The notes: a model not told the origin generated them from the sequence alone. DNA of 64,000 nt from Bacteroidales bacterium UBA4070 (GCA_002383485.1 DFYY01000037.1:1-64000); one strand, 5' to 3'; shown: positions 53,553 through 62,250, counted from the first letter of the stretch. Numbers and translations are program-made.

Positions 53553-54878
53553 TTAAAGCTCCCTGTTAACATAGCTGTCGAGGATGCCTCCTGCCTCACT
53601 CAATGCGTAGAGAGGGATATTGACCAGCCACTCTTCACGACGGTAATCGGACATCGATGTGCGCAGAGAAACGGGAGGATTGTACCTGTCTCTGAAAGAC
53701 CTCAGGCTTTTTGAGTGAAGGTTCTCCTCAGCCTTCACCTCCACTGGCACAATGATGTTTTTATATTGCAGGAGGAAATCGACCTCAGCAGGAGCGCGTT
53801 CAGCCGACCAGTACCAGACAGAGTATGTCTCGCTGCTCGCAAGTTGCTGATGTACATACTGTTCTGTGAGAGCTCCCTTAAGCTCACTGAACACATCATT
53901 TCCTTCCAGGAGTATCCTTGCGTCAAGATCGCCCATGGCAGCCAGCAATCCGGTATCCACCAGGAAGAGCTTAAATACATTGCGCTCTTCATATGCAATG
54001 AGAGGCATACCCGGTTTGGAAACCCTGTTAACCTGATATACCTGTTTGCAATCGATCAGCCATGACAGGGCTGTTTCATAATCTTTAGCCCTGGATCCCT
54101 CCCTGACAGCGCCGTAAATGAATTTGCGGTTCTCCCTTGCAAGCTGTGATGGTATGGAGTTCCATAACATGCGGATACGAGGGATTATGTCAGCCGGGGC
54201 ATGTTTGGAGAAATCAAGCTCGTACGTTTCCAATATCTGCTTCTGCAGGTCCCTCACTTTTTTAAAATCCTGATCCCGGGCAAACTGTACAACAGGTTCA
54301 GGCATACCGCCAACGAAGTAGTATTGCCGCAAACGCTCAATATATCTGGTTTTGAAAGCCGTAATCAGCTTCCAGTCGCCTGAGTGGAGCATTTCAACCA
54401 GGGCACTGTCTCCTGCAGCATGAAGGAACTCGGTAAAGGTAAGGGGATGGAGGTCCATGAAAGCTACCTTACCTACCGGAAAGGATATACCCTTATGGAT
54501 GGCAAGACCAGGAAGAGATCCGGCTGCGATAACATGATATTCAGGACCGTCCTCGTTGAAATACTTGAGAGCCGTAATGGCCTCCGGTACTGCCTGTATC
54601 TCGTCAAAGAGCAGCAGTGTGTCCTGAGCCGTGACTGTTAATCCTGACTCGGCCTGCAATGCAGTGATGACACGTGATATGTCAAAGTCGTCAGTAAACA
54701 ATCCTGCAAGCCTCTTGTTTTTTTCGAAATTCAGATATACCGTTTTGGCATAGTATCTCCTCCCGAACTCTTTCATGAGCCAGGTCTTGCCTGTCTGTCT
54801 CGCTCCCCTGATGATCAGGGGTTTACGATCCGGAGAGTTTTTCCAGGCAATGAGATCACTTAATTTCGACCTGTCCAT
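53553..54878 (-). CDS. AAA_14/DUF4143 ATPase (first of three)
   Basis: 441 residues from ATG 54878. The frame also reaches a TTG at 54896, but that codon lies within a TATATTTG promoter element, which favours the ATG. Walker A is GARQTGKT (25-32) and Walker B LLLFDEI. The AAA_14 ATPase domain is followed by the DUF4143 nuclease-like domain (EVDFLLQYKNIIVPVEVKAE, with the E-V-K pattern of PD-(D/E)XK folds). Family function is poorly known; members are widespread and often mobile. It is not part of the glycan pathway. Confidence 0.85.
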   Translation of the reverse strand: MDRSKLSDLIAWKNSPDRKPLIIRGARQTGKTWLMKEFGRRYYAKTVYLNFEKNKRLAGLFTDDFDISRVITALQAESGLTVTAQDTLLLFDEIQAVPEAITALKYFNEDGPEYHVIAAGSLPGLAIHKGISFPVGKVAFMDLHPLTFTEFLHAAGDSALVEMLHSGDWKLITAFKTRYIERLRQYYFVGGMPEPVVQFARDQDFKKVRDLQKQILETYELDFSKHAPADIIPRIRMLWNSIPSQLARENRKFIYGAVREGSRAKDYETALSWLIDCKQVYQVNRVSKPGMPLIAYEERNVFKLFLVDTGLLAAMGDLDARILLEGNDVFSELKGALTEQYVHQQLASSETYSVWYWSAERAPAEVDFLLQYKNIIVPVEVKAEENLHSKSLRSFRDRYNPPVSLRTSMSDYRREEWLVNIPLYALSEAGGILDSYVNREL

Positions 54879-54893
54879 CCTTGCATTTTTGTT

Positions 54894-54950
54894 CAAATAT
54901 ACAAATATTCAATTGAATAAGTGTAATATTTCACATTTATACAATTGTAT
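54894..54950 (-). promoter_or_regulatory. Promoter with two palindromes upstream of first DUF4143 ATPase
   Basis: TATATTTG (minus strand, 54901-54894) fits the -7 consensus and ends 15 bases before the ATG at 54878. Upstream are two perfect palindromes with CAATTG cores, TATTCAATTGAATA (54906-54919) and ATACAATTGTAT (54939-54950). They look like operator half-site pairs. No good -33 TTG was found. Confidence 0.5.
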
Positions 54951-55040
54951 TTATGTGTTGCAACGCACTTTTGCAAGCGAGATCATGCGTTATATGAGAA
55001 CATGTTACAATGCAGCGTGGACTGGTGACAATGATCGTTT

Positions 55041-55658
55041 TCAGATTTCAATCTCAAGTGATCTTTCTTTGAGAAAAGCACGTATCTCCTCTTCCGGAGC
55101 GGCAGTATTAACATATTCAACCTGCTCGGAATAGTCAATATCATCAAAATAGCTGAGTTGAGCCCGGAATAGCTTCTCGGAAAACAGTTGACCGAAAATT
55201 CCAGATGCTCTCTCTGCAACCTGGCTAAAAGAAAAGTGATCTTTTAAAATAAAATAGAGGTCGACATAATCCTTCCACTTTGACCGTCTTCCGAGTGCAT
55301 ATGCTTTCATTGCGGCAAGATCAATCAGCTCCGGTACTTTAATAATATCCTGGAACTTCATCCCGGTTGCAATTTGAAACGGATACTCCAGAAATGTCAG
55401 CTTGACATCATCCACAGTAACATTCATCTGACCTGCTTCCCGCCAGGTTACTTCATAGGGCAGTCGCGAGCCTGCTATTTTATCGATATTCCTTTTATGC
55501 CGGACAGGAGAGAATTTAAAAAGATCAAAATCATTCGACCGACGGTGACCAATATGTAACGAAACAGCAGTCCCGCCGGCGAGATAATACTCCCTGCTGA
55601 ATTGCCTGATTAATGGAAGCAATTCCTGCTGTTTGTCAGAGAGAATTTCCTTGTGCAT
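55041..55658 (-). CDS. AbiEii-type nucleotidyltransferase
   Basis: 205 residues. LAGGTAVSLHIGHRRSNDFDLF (27-48) is the nucleotidyltransferase signature, with the GG pair at 28-29 and metal Asp43/Asp45. DLAAMKAYALGRRSKWKDYVDLYF is the typical AbiEii/AbiGii C-terminal Lys-rich motif. AbiEii toxins of type IV toxin-antitoxin or abortive-infection systems add nucleotides to tRNA (family knowledge). It overlaps the small gene upstream by 23 bases, an arrangement like antitoxin-then-toxin. Confidence 0.85.
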   Translation of the reverse strand: MHKEILSDKQQELLPLIRQFSREYYLAGGTAVSLHIGHRRSNDFDLFKFSPVRHKRNIDKIAGSRLPYEVTWREAGQMNVTVDDVKLTFLEYPFQIATGMKFQDIIKVPELIDLAAMKAYALGRRSKWKDYVDLYFILKDHFSFSQVAERASGIFGQLFSEKLFRAQLSYFDDIDYSEQVEYVNTAAPEEEIRAFLKERSLEIEI

Positions 55659-55923
55659 ATTTACCGAAGAGGAGTGAGAAGTAATTATATATTTGAGGAT
55701 AATAATTCAATTTTTGCCTCCCTTTGGCGCTGAAGAATACCCTGGCGACCTCATCCATACCCATCAGTCTGATAAGTGTTCTGACGTCATCCATTGTACC
55801 GTAATTCAGGATAGTCTCTACGAGTAAAGCGGGACTGACCTCCTCTTTCTTATCATCGGGAGTATACCAGAAAAGATCCTTCTTTTCCTTTATAAATAAT
55901 TTAATATCTGAGCTATACATCAT
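55636..55923 (-). CDS. Small partner of AbiEii-type protein, putative antitoxin
   Basis: 95 residues (MMYSSDIKLFIKEKKDLFWY). LLVETILNYGTMDDVRTLIRLMG resembles the YG-D-V-x-x-L-x-x-x-M-G pattern of small proteins paired with AbiEii nucleotidyltransferases (recalled; DUF6922-like, not verified). No HTH is evident. A good promoter lies directly upstream, with its -7 element two bases from the first ATG, so the transcript may be leaderless or start at the second ATG (55920). Confidence 0.7.
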   Translation of the reverse strand: MMYSSDIKLFIKEKKDLFWYTPDDKKEEVSPALLVETILNYGTMDDVRTLIRLMGMDEVARVFFSAKGRQKLNYYPQIYNYFSLLFGKYAQGNSL

Positions 55924-55925
55924 AT

Positions 55926-55956
55926 CAAATATAACCCTTTTACGGGAATTTTACAA
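55926..55956 (-). promoter_or_regulatory. Promoter of AbiEii pair, near-leaderless
   Basis: On the minus strand TTG (55956-55954), 20 bases, then TATATTTG (55933-55926): a full match to the Bacteroidota consensus. The predicted start is at or just inside the first codons of the 95-residue gene. Confidence 0.65.
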
Positions 55957-56031
55957 CTTTGCACCCGGTTTTAATTGCAAAGCGATGCTGATTCTGCTCC
56001 GCGCAAAAGGCCGTTAGCTGTCTTGTGCGAT

Positions 56032-56086
56032 GAGACACCCAAAACCACCCTGCTTGCTGTTTTACAGCTGATTGCGTGGGTGTCTC
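56032..56086. repeat. Inverted repeat, 10-bp arms, 35-base loop
   Basis: GAGACACCCA (56032-56041) and TGGGTGTCTC (56077-56086) are exact complements, with a small GCTG-TTTTA-CAGC hairpin inside the loop (about 56056-56068). It lies in the 185-base gap between the barrel gene and the AbiEii pair. There is no T-tract, so it is not an obvious terminator. Confidence 0.7.
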
Positions 56087-56108
56087 GAATCCTGAAACAT
56101 CATCAGGT

Positions 56109-56921
56109 TCATTGCACATAACCCTTCCTCCCGAAAACATACCTCACCCCGAGGTGCAGTCCGTAATGACTGTGATTGAGCTTGTTATCCTCAGGGTTAA
56201 TATCTATGTCTGTGTCATCCAGCGTCCCCAGGCGGTCAACGCCGTCAACCTCGTAGAAAGTGACCTCGCCGGAGGTGAACCTGTAGTTGTTGAAAACAGT
56301 CACAAAGTCGAACACAACCAGCAGATCCTGCCTTAAAGACCAGCTCAGTCCCAGCCCGGCCTGCAAACCGGTATGCAGTTTCCCCCGGTACTCCTGCACC
56401 GACTCAACATCATGCGGGACAAGGGTGAACCCTTCACCAAAGTCATAATCGGTTGTGGTTACCCTGTGTTTCACCTTCGTCTTCATGAAGTTCGGTCCCA
56501 GGCTGAACGAGGCAGCAAACCTGTCCGTCCGCACTGTGTATCCTGCCCTGGGCGAGAACTGGAAGAGAGGGCTGCTGTTTTCGATCTCCCCGAAGAAGCC
56601 GGCAATGTAAAAGTTATCCAGCTCCCGGAGGTCGATCTCCTCCACCGATGCGCTGTTCCGTGTCAGCAGCCCTTTCTTCGCGTCAAGCTCGATAAAGAAC
56701 CGGTCCCAAAAGCAGTATCCTGCCGTCAGTCCGGCATAGAGCCCCTGCCCGTAACGGAGCTTCATCGTATAAACCGATTTCTGGTTATCGGTTATCAGCG
56801 TCGAACTCATCACTGTCGGGTTGCTGTTGAAGGTATATCCGACCGAGGGCTGGACATAAAACTGTCCGAAGGAGCGCACAGCGAAGAATCCAAGGAATAA
56901 CATCAGAGTCAGCCGTCTCAT
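56109..56921 (-). CDS. Outer-membrane beta-barrel protein
   Basis: 270 residues from ATG 56921, which overlaps the upstream stop as ATGA (an ATG two codons earlier is possible). The signal peptide MRRLTLMLFLGFFAVRSFGQ is followed by alternating strands (FYVQPSVGYTF, LYAGLTAGYCFWDRFFIELDA, GLHLGVRYVF at the end). The terminal strand is followed by a short GRKGYVQ tail. It is probably a small porin-like barrel. It pairs with the related gene upstream. Confidence 0.75.
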   Translation of the reverse strand: MRRLTLMLFLGFFAVRSFGQFYVQPSVGYTFNSNPTVMSSTLITDNQKSVYTMKLRYGQGLYAGLTAGYCFWDRFFIELDAKKGLLTRNSASVEEIDLRELDNFYIAGFFGEIENSSPLFQFSPRAGYTVRTDRFAASFSLGPNFMKTKVKHRVTTTDYDFGEGFTLVPHDVESVQEYRGKLHTGLQAGLGLSWSLRQDLLVVFDFVTVFNNYRFTSGEVTFYEVDGVDRLGTLDDTDIDINPEDNKLNHSHYGLHLGVRYVFGRKGYVQ

Positions 56922-57745
56922 TTCCAAAGAGTTAGTTTAATTCCGAGACCTGCGGCGAGGCTGTTTGATCTGAGAGTCTCTCTCAGCCGGGTGTCGGGAG
57001 AGTTGGGATCGGGCCTGCCGAAGGGGTCCATACCAATATTGATGATCTCATCCAGGTAAACAAATTCCTTTTGATAAGTCAGGAGATTCTCAGCAGGGAA
57101 TGTTGTGGATGATACCAGGTGAGCCCTTTCAGGCCTGTAGTAGGAGCTTGTAATGCCGGCGTCTGCAAAAAGGCTTAATTTCCCCGAGACGGCATAGCAG
57201 AACTCCAGGCCGAAACCCCAGGAGAACAAGGGTGCACGGTCAAACTCAAACGTGCGACGGTCATCGTTGAAGATTGTTGTCACCTCAAGGTCAGCTGTCC
57301 CTATGCCTGAAAACGCATAGATATTCAGCGACGTTTTACTGACTGTTTTGCCAAACACGATTGCCGGCATGACGCTTAAGCTCCGGAAATCCCATTCAGA
57401 CTCTCCGTTAATGAAGCCCGTGTTGGCAGCTTCGAAATGTTTCCGGGTATTGGCAAATCCGGAGAATACCAGCTCCACCGAGAGGAGATCGTTGATTGTG
57501 TAACCTGCCGCGGCCCTGAGGTTGACACCGGAGGCGACGGAGAATTCAGGATCATTGAGGTTTACGTTCTGTCTTCCGAATCCCGTCCCTGTAGGTATCA
57601 TCACCTGGTGCGTCAGGTAATCAGGCATCTGCTGTGCGGAGACAGAAAAGTTATAGCCGGGGAACAGTTTAAAGTACAGTCCCTGGGATAAAGTCAATCC
57701 GCCCCGTATCAACAGCAGGAGGATAATGAGGAGTAATCTGTTCAT
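56918..57745 (-). CDS. Outer-membrane beta-barrel protein
   Basis: 275 residues from ATG 57745 (MNRLLLIILLLLIRGGLTLSQG, a signal peptide); the frame extends six codons upstream. Barrel-like strands include LYFKLFPGYNF, LRAAAGYTINDLLSVELVF, GFGLEFCYAVSGKLSLFAD, and the end is AAGLGIKLTLWK. It shares general layout with the next gene, to which it is translationally coupled. Ligand and role are unknown. Confidence 0.75.
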   Translation of the reverse strand: MNRLLLIILLLLIRGGLTLSQGLYFKLFPGYNFSVSAQQMPDYLTHQVMIPTGTGFGRQNVNLNDPEFSVASGVNLRAAAGYTINDLLSVELVFSGFANTRKHFEAANTGFINGESEWDFRSLSVMPAIVFGKTVSKTSLNIYAFSGIGTADLEVTTIFNDDRRTFEFDRAPLFSWGFGLEFCYAVSGKLSLFADAGITSSYYRPERAHLVSSTTFPAENLLTYQKEFVYLDEIINIGMDPFGRPDPNSPDTRLRETLRSNSLAAGLGIKLTLWK

Positions 57746-57765
57746 GTCGGATAGAAATATCAAAG

Positions 57766-57993
57766 TTAATAAATCGTCGATGATTCAGTCTTGTATACCA
57801 CCCCACCCGGATCACCGTCAGGAATGTCTGTCTGCCACAGTTGAATGGCTTTCCGGCGCGTGCTGCCTGACATCCCGCTGCGGTCGTTGAACTCTATGTC
57901 CGGCTCAATGGATATCGTGATCACGGCGCCGGGCCAGTACTTCGAGACGAAGGGCTGATCAAGCCACCCGCTGACAAATACCTTCTTGCTCAT
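57766..57993 (-). CDS. Hypothetical 75-residue protein, possibly a remnant
   Basis: From ATG 57993 (MSKKVFVSGWLDQPFVSKYW); a longer frame back to 58080 would overlap the ATPase 3' end. No signal peptide, helix or known motif is seen. The sequence (WPGAVITISIEPDIEFND) looks like a piece of a larger beta-rich protein rather than an intact small protein. It lies directly upstream of the barrel pair. Confidence 0.35.
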   Translation of the reverse strand: MSKKVFVSGWLDQPFVSKYWPGAVITISIEPDIEFNDRSGMSGSTRRKAIQLWQTDIPDGDPGGVVYKTESSTIY

Positions 57994-58055
57994 TTTGTAC
58001 AAATACTGGCAACTCACAATATCTAAATGCTTCGTCTTTGGTCCTGATGCAAGCC

Positions 58056-59198
58056 CTACCCGATCACCTCTCCTGCCCATAGCTTATCAAGAAACATCCT
58101 CCAGGGTAAAATATCTATTTTCCCTGCCTTTCGTGGATATGGATCATTTGAAACCAGGATAAGTCGTTTTACTTTGTATTCCTCAGCAAAACTATTTAAA
58201 CCCCTCAGATGTCGCGGATTTGCCATATCAGTCGACTTCACCTCAACTGCAGTCTCGTGATCGCCAAGAATAAAATCAACCTCTGTCTGCGAGGCAGTGC
58301 GCCAATAATTTACCGTATAATTGAGGTCGGAATAATGGCTGTGAGAGTAAATTTCATGATAGATAAAATGTTCAAAGGCTTTGCCAAAAGCTTCACTGCC
58401 GGGAACAATTGTTCCGCGTTTAAGGAGATGATTTGCTATACCGACATCAAAATAATAAAACTTTGGCGAGAGGATCACCCGGCGCTTTGGCTTTTTCTGG
58501 TATGATGGAAGGAAGCGGCCGGTCATTGTGTCCTCAAGTATCTGAAAATACTCTTTTACCGTTGGGCCGCTAACTCCGCACTCAGCCGCAATATTTGTGT
58601 AATTTACTATCTCTCCGTTTGAAAACGCAGCGATTCCCAGGAAACGCGAGAAAGATGCAATATTCCTGATCTTTGCTTCAGCCATTATCTCATCCCGAAG
58701 GTAACTGCCGATATATGCAGAAAGAAGCCTGGCAGGCCTTTCTGACAGATACATACGAGGCAGTAGCCCGTTGTTCAATGCCCTTATCAGCTCAAAGTCG
58801 GGTATTTCTTTGTATATCAGAGGATAGAGCTCATATCTTATTGCCCTGCCTCCCAGTAGGTTGCCACCCGATCTGACAATCTTACGCGGGCTTGATCCAC
58901 TCAGAACGAACTGTCTTTTTCGGTTAACTATCAGCCACTGGATCTCATTCAGCAATGAGGGAAGCCGCTGTATCTCATCAATAATCACAGGTGAGGAAGA
59001 ATTATCTGCCTCAACTGTCTCGCGAAGCAGGGAAGGGTTGCTGAGAAACCGGTTGAATTCATTGGCCAGCAGAAGGTCAAAGTACAAGGCATCCGGATAG
59101 ATCATCTTCAGAAGGGTACTTTTCCCGGTCTGTCTTGCGCCCCACAAAAACGCACTCTCCTTTTCCCTTCCCCTGAATATTTGTTCTCTTTTATACAT
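58056..59198 (-). CDS. AAA_14/DUF4143 ATPase (second of three)
   Basis: 380 residues. Walker A is GARQTGKS (20-27) and Walker B PVIIDEIQRLPS (about 70-81). The GIAAFSNGEIVNYTNIAAECGV stretch near 190-210 is a winged-helix-like linker. The C-terminal part with WRTASQTEVDFILGDHETAVEVK is the DUF4143 nuclease-like fold. Length is typical for the family. It starts 44 bases from a large palindrome that overlaps its -7 element. Confidence 0.87.
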   Translation of the reverse strand: MYKREQIFRGREKESAFLWGARQTGKSTLLKMIYPDALYFDLLLANEFNRFLSNPSLLRETVEADNSSSPVIIDEIQRLPSLLNEIQWLIVNRKRQFVLSGSSPRKIVRSGGNLLGGRAIRYELYPLIYKEIPDFELIRALNNGLLPRMYLSERPARLLSAYIGSYLRDEIMAEAKIRNIASFSRFLGIAAFSNGEIVNYTNIAAECGVSGPTVKEYFQILEDTMTGRFLPSYQKKPKRRVILSPKFYYFDVGIANHLLKRGTIVPGSEAFGKAFEHFIYHEIYSHSHYSDLNYTVNYWRTASQTEVDFILGDHETAVEVKSTDMANPRHLRGLNSFAEEYKVKRLILVSNDPYPRKAGKIDILPWRMFLDKLWAGEVIG

Positions 59199-59210
59199 GA
59201 TAATTAAAAC

Positions 59211-59251
59211 TTGTACTTTAAATTATCCTGATAATCTAAAGTACAAATATA
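59211..59251 (-). promoter_or_regulatory. Palindrome overlapping -7 element of second DUF4143 ATPase
   Basis: Arms 59211-59226 and 59231-59246 are 16 bp with one mismatch (TTGTACTTTA core) around CCTG. On the minus strand the -7 element TATATTTG (59251-59244) overlaps its outer arm. This is the position expected of a repressor operator. Confidence 0.6.
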
Positions 59252-59269
59252 GAGTATCATCTCAATTAT

Positions 59270-59787
59270 TCAGCTTAATTTAAAGACCTTCTCAAGAACA
59301 TCTGCTATTCTTTCCCTGCCTTCATCCGTAATGTTCGAGCCGCTCGGCAGGCAGAGACCGTTGTTAAAGAGCGCCTCGGAGGTGCCGTTGACACAGGCAG
59401 GGCACCCGGCAAAGACCGGCTGCAGGTACATCGGCTTCCAGAGTGGGCGCGACTCAATCCTCGCCTCTTCAAACGCAAGGCGAAGCTTCTCGCGATCGGT
59501 TCCCGCCACGGCAGGATCAATCACAATGCAGGTGAGCCGGAAATTCGAATAGAAGTCCGCCGAGGGCTCCGGCTGGAAGGTCACACCCGGGACATCCTTC
59601 AGCAGCTCACGGTACCAAAGGACAGCGCGGCAACATGCTTCGCCCCCGTGGCAGCGCAGAGCTCTCTCTCGAAACCGTCAACATTCGGTCCCGGCGGAGC
59701 CACCCAGTTGGAGTCAAACGCCTCCTGAACATACTCCATCTCCCCTCCGCCCATGTGCGGACTGCACAAGTAAATCTTTCTATCCAT
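59270..59787 (-). pseudogene. DegT aminotransferase with internal deletion
   Basis: The first 55 or so residues (MDRKIYLCSPHMGGGEMEYV ... GAKHVAALS) and the last 105 (TFQPEPSADFYSNFRLTCIV ... EKVFKLS) closely match the ends of the intact gene at 62448-63662. About 700 bases between them are missing, including the PLP-lysine region, and the join near 59620 is out of frame: the N-terminal part ends SFGTVSC at 59599. It is a dead copy left next to the third ATPase gene. Confidence 0.88.
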
Positions 59788-59832
59788 ATTTCTTTTCGAT
59801 AAATCCGGCATCTCACATTCCCGCTCCTTAGT

Positions 59833-61041
59833 TTATTCCAGCAAAAATTCCCATGCAGGTATTACATTCACTTTCATACCATCTTTTATAAAATTGTCCT
59901 TCTGATTGAGAGTGACTATCGTTCCTTCTTTAGTTTCAAAGAAGGCAAGAGCCTCAAATAATCCGCCAAGCTCCCTGTCCAGATTATCACGATTTAGTTC
60001 GTAACATGATTGTATAACCAAAGGTCTTCCCCCTTTCCTCATAACTATGAAGTCGCATTCCTGCTTTTCTGAGAAGTAAAATAGAGTATTATGTCTCTTG
60101 CGCAGATTAATAAAAACGGCATTCTCCAGTTTCCTGCCCCGGTCATCGCTGAAAGACCCTGAGTTTACAGATATCAATCCGTTATCTGCACAGTAGACTT
60201 TTCGGGGACTTATCATTCTGGATCTTACTGAATAGCTGAACCGGGGCACAAAGTGAAACAGGTATGACGACTCAAGATGTGAGAAATACTCCATGATCGT
60301 GCTCGTAGCAGAAATACCTGCTACCTGCTTCACCCCTGTGGCAGTAACCAGGTTGCTGATGTTTGATATAAGCCACAGGGCAAGACGCTGCAAACCTTTG
60401 ATATCCCGGATCCCATATCTTATGATTATGTCCCGAAGCAATATATCTTCAAAAAGATCCGAAAGGATCCGTTCATCGTCTGACATGATGAATGCAGGAA
60501 ATCCTCCGTTGTCAAGATAATCCCTGACAGACACTTCTCCTCCCTTTGCTTCTGCAGCATGAAGATATTCTCCATAGGAAAAGGGGAACAGTTCACTGTC
60601 GAGATGACGCCCGGTTAGTTTTGTGCCGAGCTCCCGGCTCATTAATGAGGCATTGGAGCCGGTTATTACTACGTTATAGTTTTCGTCGAGTTTTTGTCTC
60701 ACATACCTCTCCCAACCCTGTATCTCCTGAAGTTCATCAAAGAAGAGCAACCGTGATCCTGATTCAGTTATCAATTCGTCCAGACGCTGGAAGTCGTTAT
60801 TATCAAAGCCATATAACCGGTTATCATCGAAATTGAGATAGAACGCATCCTTATATTTCAGGGACCGAAGCTGGTAGAGTACAGTGCTCTTGCCGCAACG
60901 TCTTATACCGGTCAGGATGCATGCAAATTTGTCAGTTACCTTAAAGTCGGATAGTAACTCGCGTAATACACCTGTATCAGCCTCGTCGGCCACTATCGTT
61001 TGTAACTCGTTTATCTTCCTTATGTCAGATTTAAGTATCAT
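59833..61041 (-). CDS. AAA_14/DUF4143 ATPase (third of three)
   Basis: 402 residues. Walker A is GIRRCGKS (45-52), Walker B RLLFFDELQEIQGWE (about 93-107). VVITGSNASLMSRELGTKLTGRH is the sensor-like stretch, and ECDFIVMRKGGRPLVIQSCYEL is the C-terminal nuclease-like core. It is only distantly similar to the other two, so the three are not a recent local duplication. Its upstream region carries repeated TTTGTTTG boxes and a perfect dyad. Confidence 0.87.
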   Translation of the reverse strand: MILKSDIRKINELQTIVADEADTGVLRELLSDFKVTDKFACILTGIRRCGKSTVLYQLRSLKYKDAFYLNFDDNRLYGFDNNDFQRLDELITESGSRLLFFDELQEIQGWERYVRQKLDENYNVVITGSNASLMSRELGTKLTGRHLDSELFPFSYGEYLHAAEAKGGEVSVRDYLDNGGFPAFIMSDDERILSDLFEDILLRDIIIRYGIRDIKGLQRLALWLISNISNLVTATGVKQVAGISATSTIMEYFSHLESSYLFHFVPRFSYSVRSRMISPRKVYCADNGLISVNSGSFSDDRGRKLENAVFINLRKRHNTLFYFSEKQECDFIVMRKGGRPLVIQSCYELNRDNLDRELGGLFEALAFFETKEGTIVTLNQKDNFIKDGMKVNVIPAWEFLLE

Positions 61042-61058
61042 TCATTTTTGTTTGTTAC

Positions 61059-61120
61059 AAACATACATCTTTGTTTGTTACTAAACAACATCTTTGTTTG
61101 ACATTATCAAACAAAGATAT
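61059..61120 (-). promoter_or_regulatory. Dyad and candidate promoters upstream of third DUF4143 ATPase
   Basis: 61090-61101 and 61107-61118 form a perfect 12-bp inverted repeat (ATCTTTGTTTGA). On the minus strand TATCTTTG (61120-61113) and TATGTTTG (61066-61059) both fit TAnnTTTG. TTTGTTTG boxes recur three times between 61046 and 61101. The rest of the gene-free 61042-61346 stretch (61121-61346) is AT-rich with nothing I recognise. Confidence 0.5.
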
Positions 61121-61346
61121 TTCACCGGCAATCAGGAATCTTTCAGACATTATCACTCATAGCTTATCGCAACGGCATATTGCATTCCTTCGGCATTATT
61201 TTATTGAAAAGCCTGGTCTTTGTCGTCATATCTTTATCACCTCGTCAAACCACCTGACTACATCGACAAATTCCGGCCACATTTTGACAGTAAAACAGAT
61301 TTATGGCAGATAATCGCCTTTTTTGAAAACAGGAGGTTCTTCTCTG

Positions 61347-61976
61347 TCACGACTGGAACTTGTGGACGCAGATTCTGATTGTGGCTTTAACCTTGTCCCA
61401 ATTCAGCGGACTTGTCATTCTTGGCATTGCCTCGTCCTCGGCATCAGCAAAATATACAAGCGATTTCAGGTGATGGTACTGGTTGTTTAACCCAACTCCG
61501 TATTTGAGTGCATGAAATGAGAATATCTGTTCAAGAGTGAAGTGATTCAGGAGAAAGTACATATCCACAAAATCCTTCTTACTGCCACGGCCGGTTATTG
61601 CCTCAAGCTTCATTGAGGCAATATCTCTTATTCCGGCCAGCCTGATACGTTGATAATGGCTGAACTCATCAATGATGTCATACTTGTATCCGAGAAATGA
61701 GACTCTTACCCCGTTAAGCAGGCCATTTATGGTGTTCTTCTCTTCATTACCCCTCTCATATTTGCCAAGACCGGTGAGGATATTTACAATCTGTGAAGTG
61801 TCAAAATCTGTGGGAATAAAGAAATCAAAATCAAATGATTGCCGGTGCCCCAGGTACAAGGCGAGGCCTGTATCTCCTGCCAGGTAAAAGTCTTTGATAA
61901 AGGTCTCCTCTGAAAGCAATGTCAGTAACCTCTGCTGCTCCTCAGGCAAAATCTCAAGATGAAGTTCCTCAGCCAT
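61347..61976 (-). CDS. AbiEii-type nucleotidyltransferase (second)
   Basis: 209 residues. LAGDTGLALYLGHRQSFDFDFF (32-53) is the family signature, with Asp49/Asp51 as the metal pair. The usual GG is G-D here. DIASMKLEAITGRGSKKDFVDMYFLL is the conserved C-terminal region. It lies 10 bases after its small partner gene. Probably the toxin-like half of a pair. Confidence 0.83.
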   Translation of the reverse strand: MAEELHLEILPEEQQRLLTLLSEETFIKDFYLAGDTGLALYLGHRQSFDFDFFIPTDFDTSQIVNILTGLGKYERGNEEKNTINGLLNGVRVSFLGYKYDIIDEFSHYQRIRLAGIRDIASMKLEAITGRGSKKDFVDMYFLLNHFTLEQIFSFHALKYGVGLNNQYHHLKSLVYFADAEDEAMPRMTSPLNWDKVKATIRICVHKFQS

Positions 61977-61986
61977 GGTCAGTAAG

Positions 61987-62250
61987 TCAGTCTCTCTTAA
62001 TACCTAACACCAGTTCCCAATAATTCTTTGTTTTTGGGTTCAGGTTCCTGCTGTTCATTACAACAGACCTGATAAATTCTCTTTCAAGAACCGACTGCAG
62101 CCATTTAACTGAATCAAGATCGCCGTAGTTCATAATGCGTTCTGCAATGAACTTCGGATACTTATCCAGGGAGAGATCATCATAATCAACATCCCAGAAA
62201 TATTTCCGGAATTCTTCAGGCAGCCTTTTATTGTGTCCGGTTTTGGGCAA
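61987..62250 (-). CDS. Small partner of AbiEii-type protein, putative antitoxin
   Basis: 87 residues from a TTG start: an in-frame TAA lies two codons upstream, and no ATG gives a sensible N-terminus. FRKYFWDVDYDDLSLDKYPKFI and ERIMNYGDLDSVKWL match the FWD-x-D and YGD-x-x-x-VKWL pattern of small proteins preceding AbiEii genes in Bacteroidota (recalled; not verified). It shares layout but little identity with the 95-residue gene at 55636. Confidence 0.72.
   Translation of the reverse strand: MPKTGHNKRLPEEFRKYFWDVDYDDLSLDKYPKFIAERIMNYGDLDSVKWLQSVLEREFIRSVVMNSRNLNPKTKNYWELVLGIKRD

Noticed and set aside
55940..56140. 66-codon frame between barrel and AbiEii genes
   Set aside because: It runs through an inverted repeat, has no recognisable motif and no promoter.
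53553..61041. Three DUF4143 ATPases as a recent tandem duplication
   Set aside because: Their Walker regions and C-terminal domains differ strongly, so they were probably gained separately.
61071..61313. 80-codon plus-strand frame in the gap upstream of the third ATPase
   Set aside because: AT-rich, overlaps the TTTGTTTG promoter boxes of the opposite gene, and shows no protein-like pattern.
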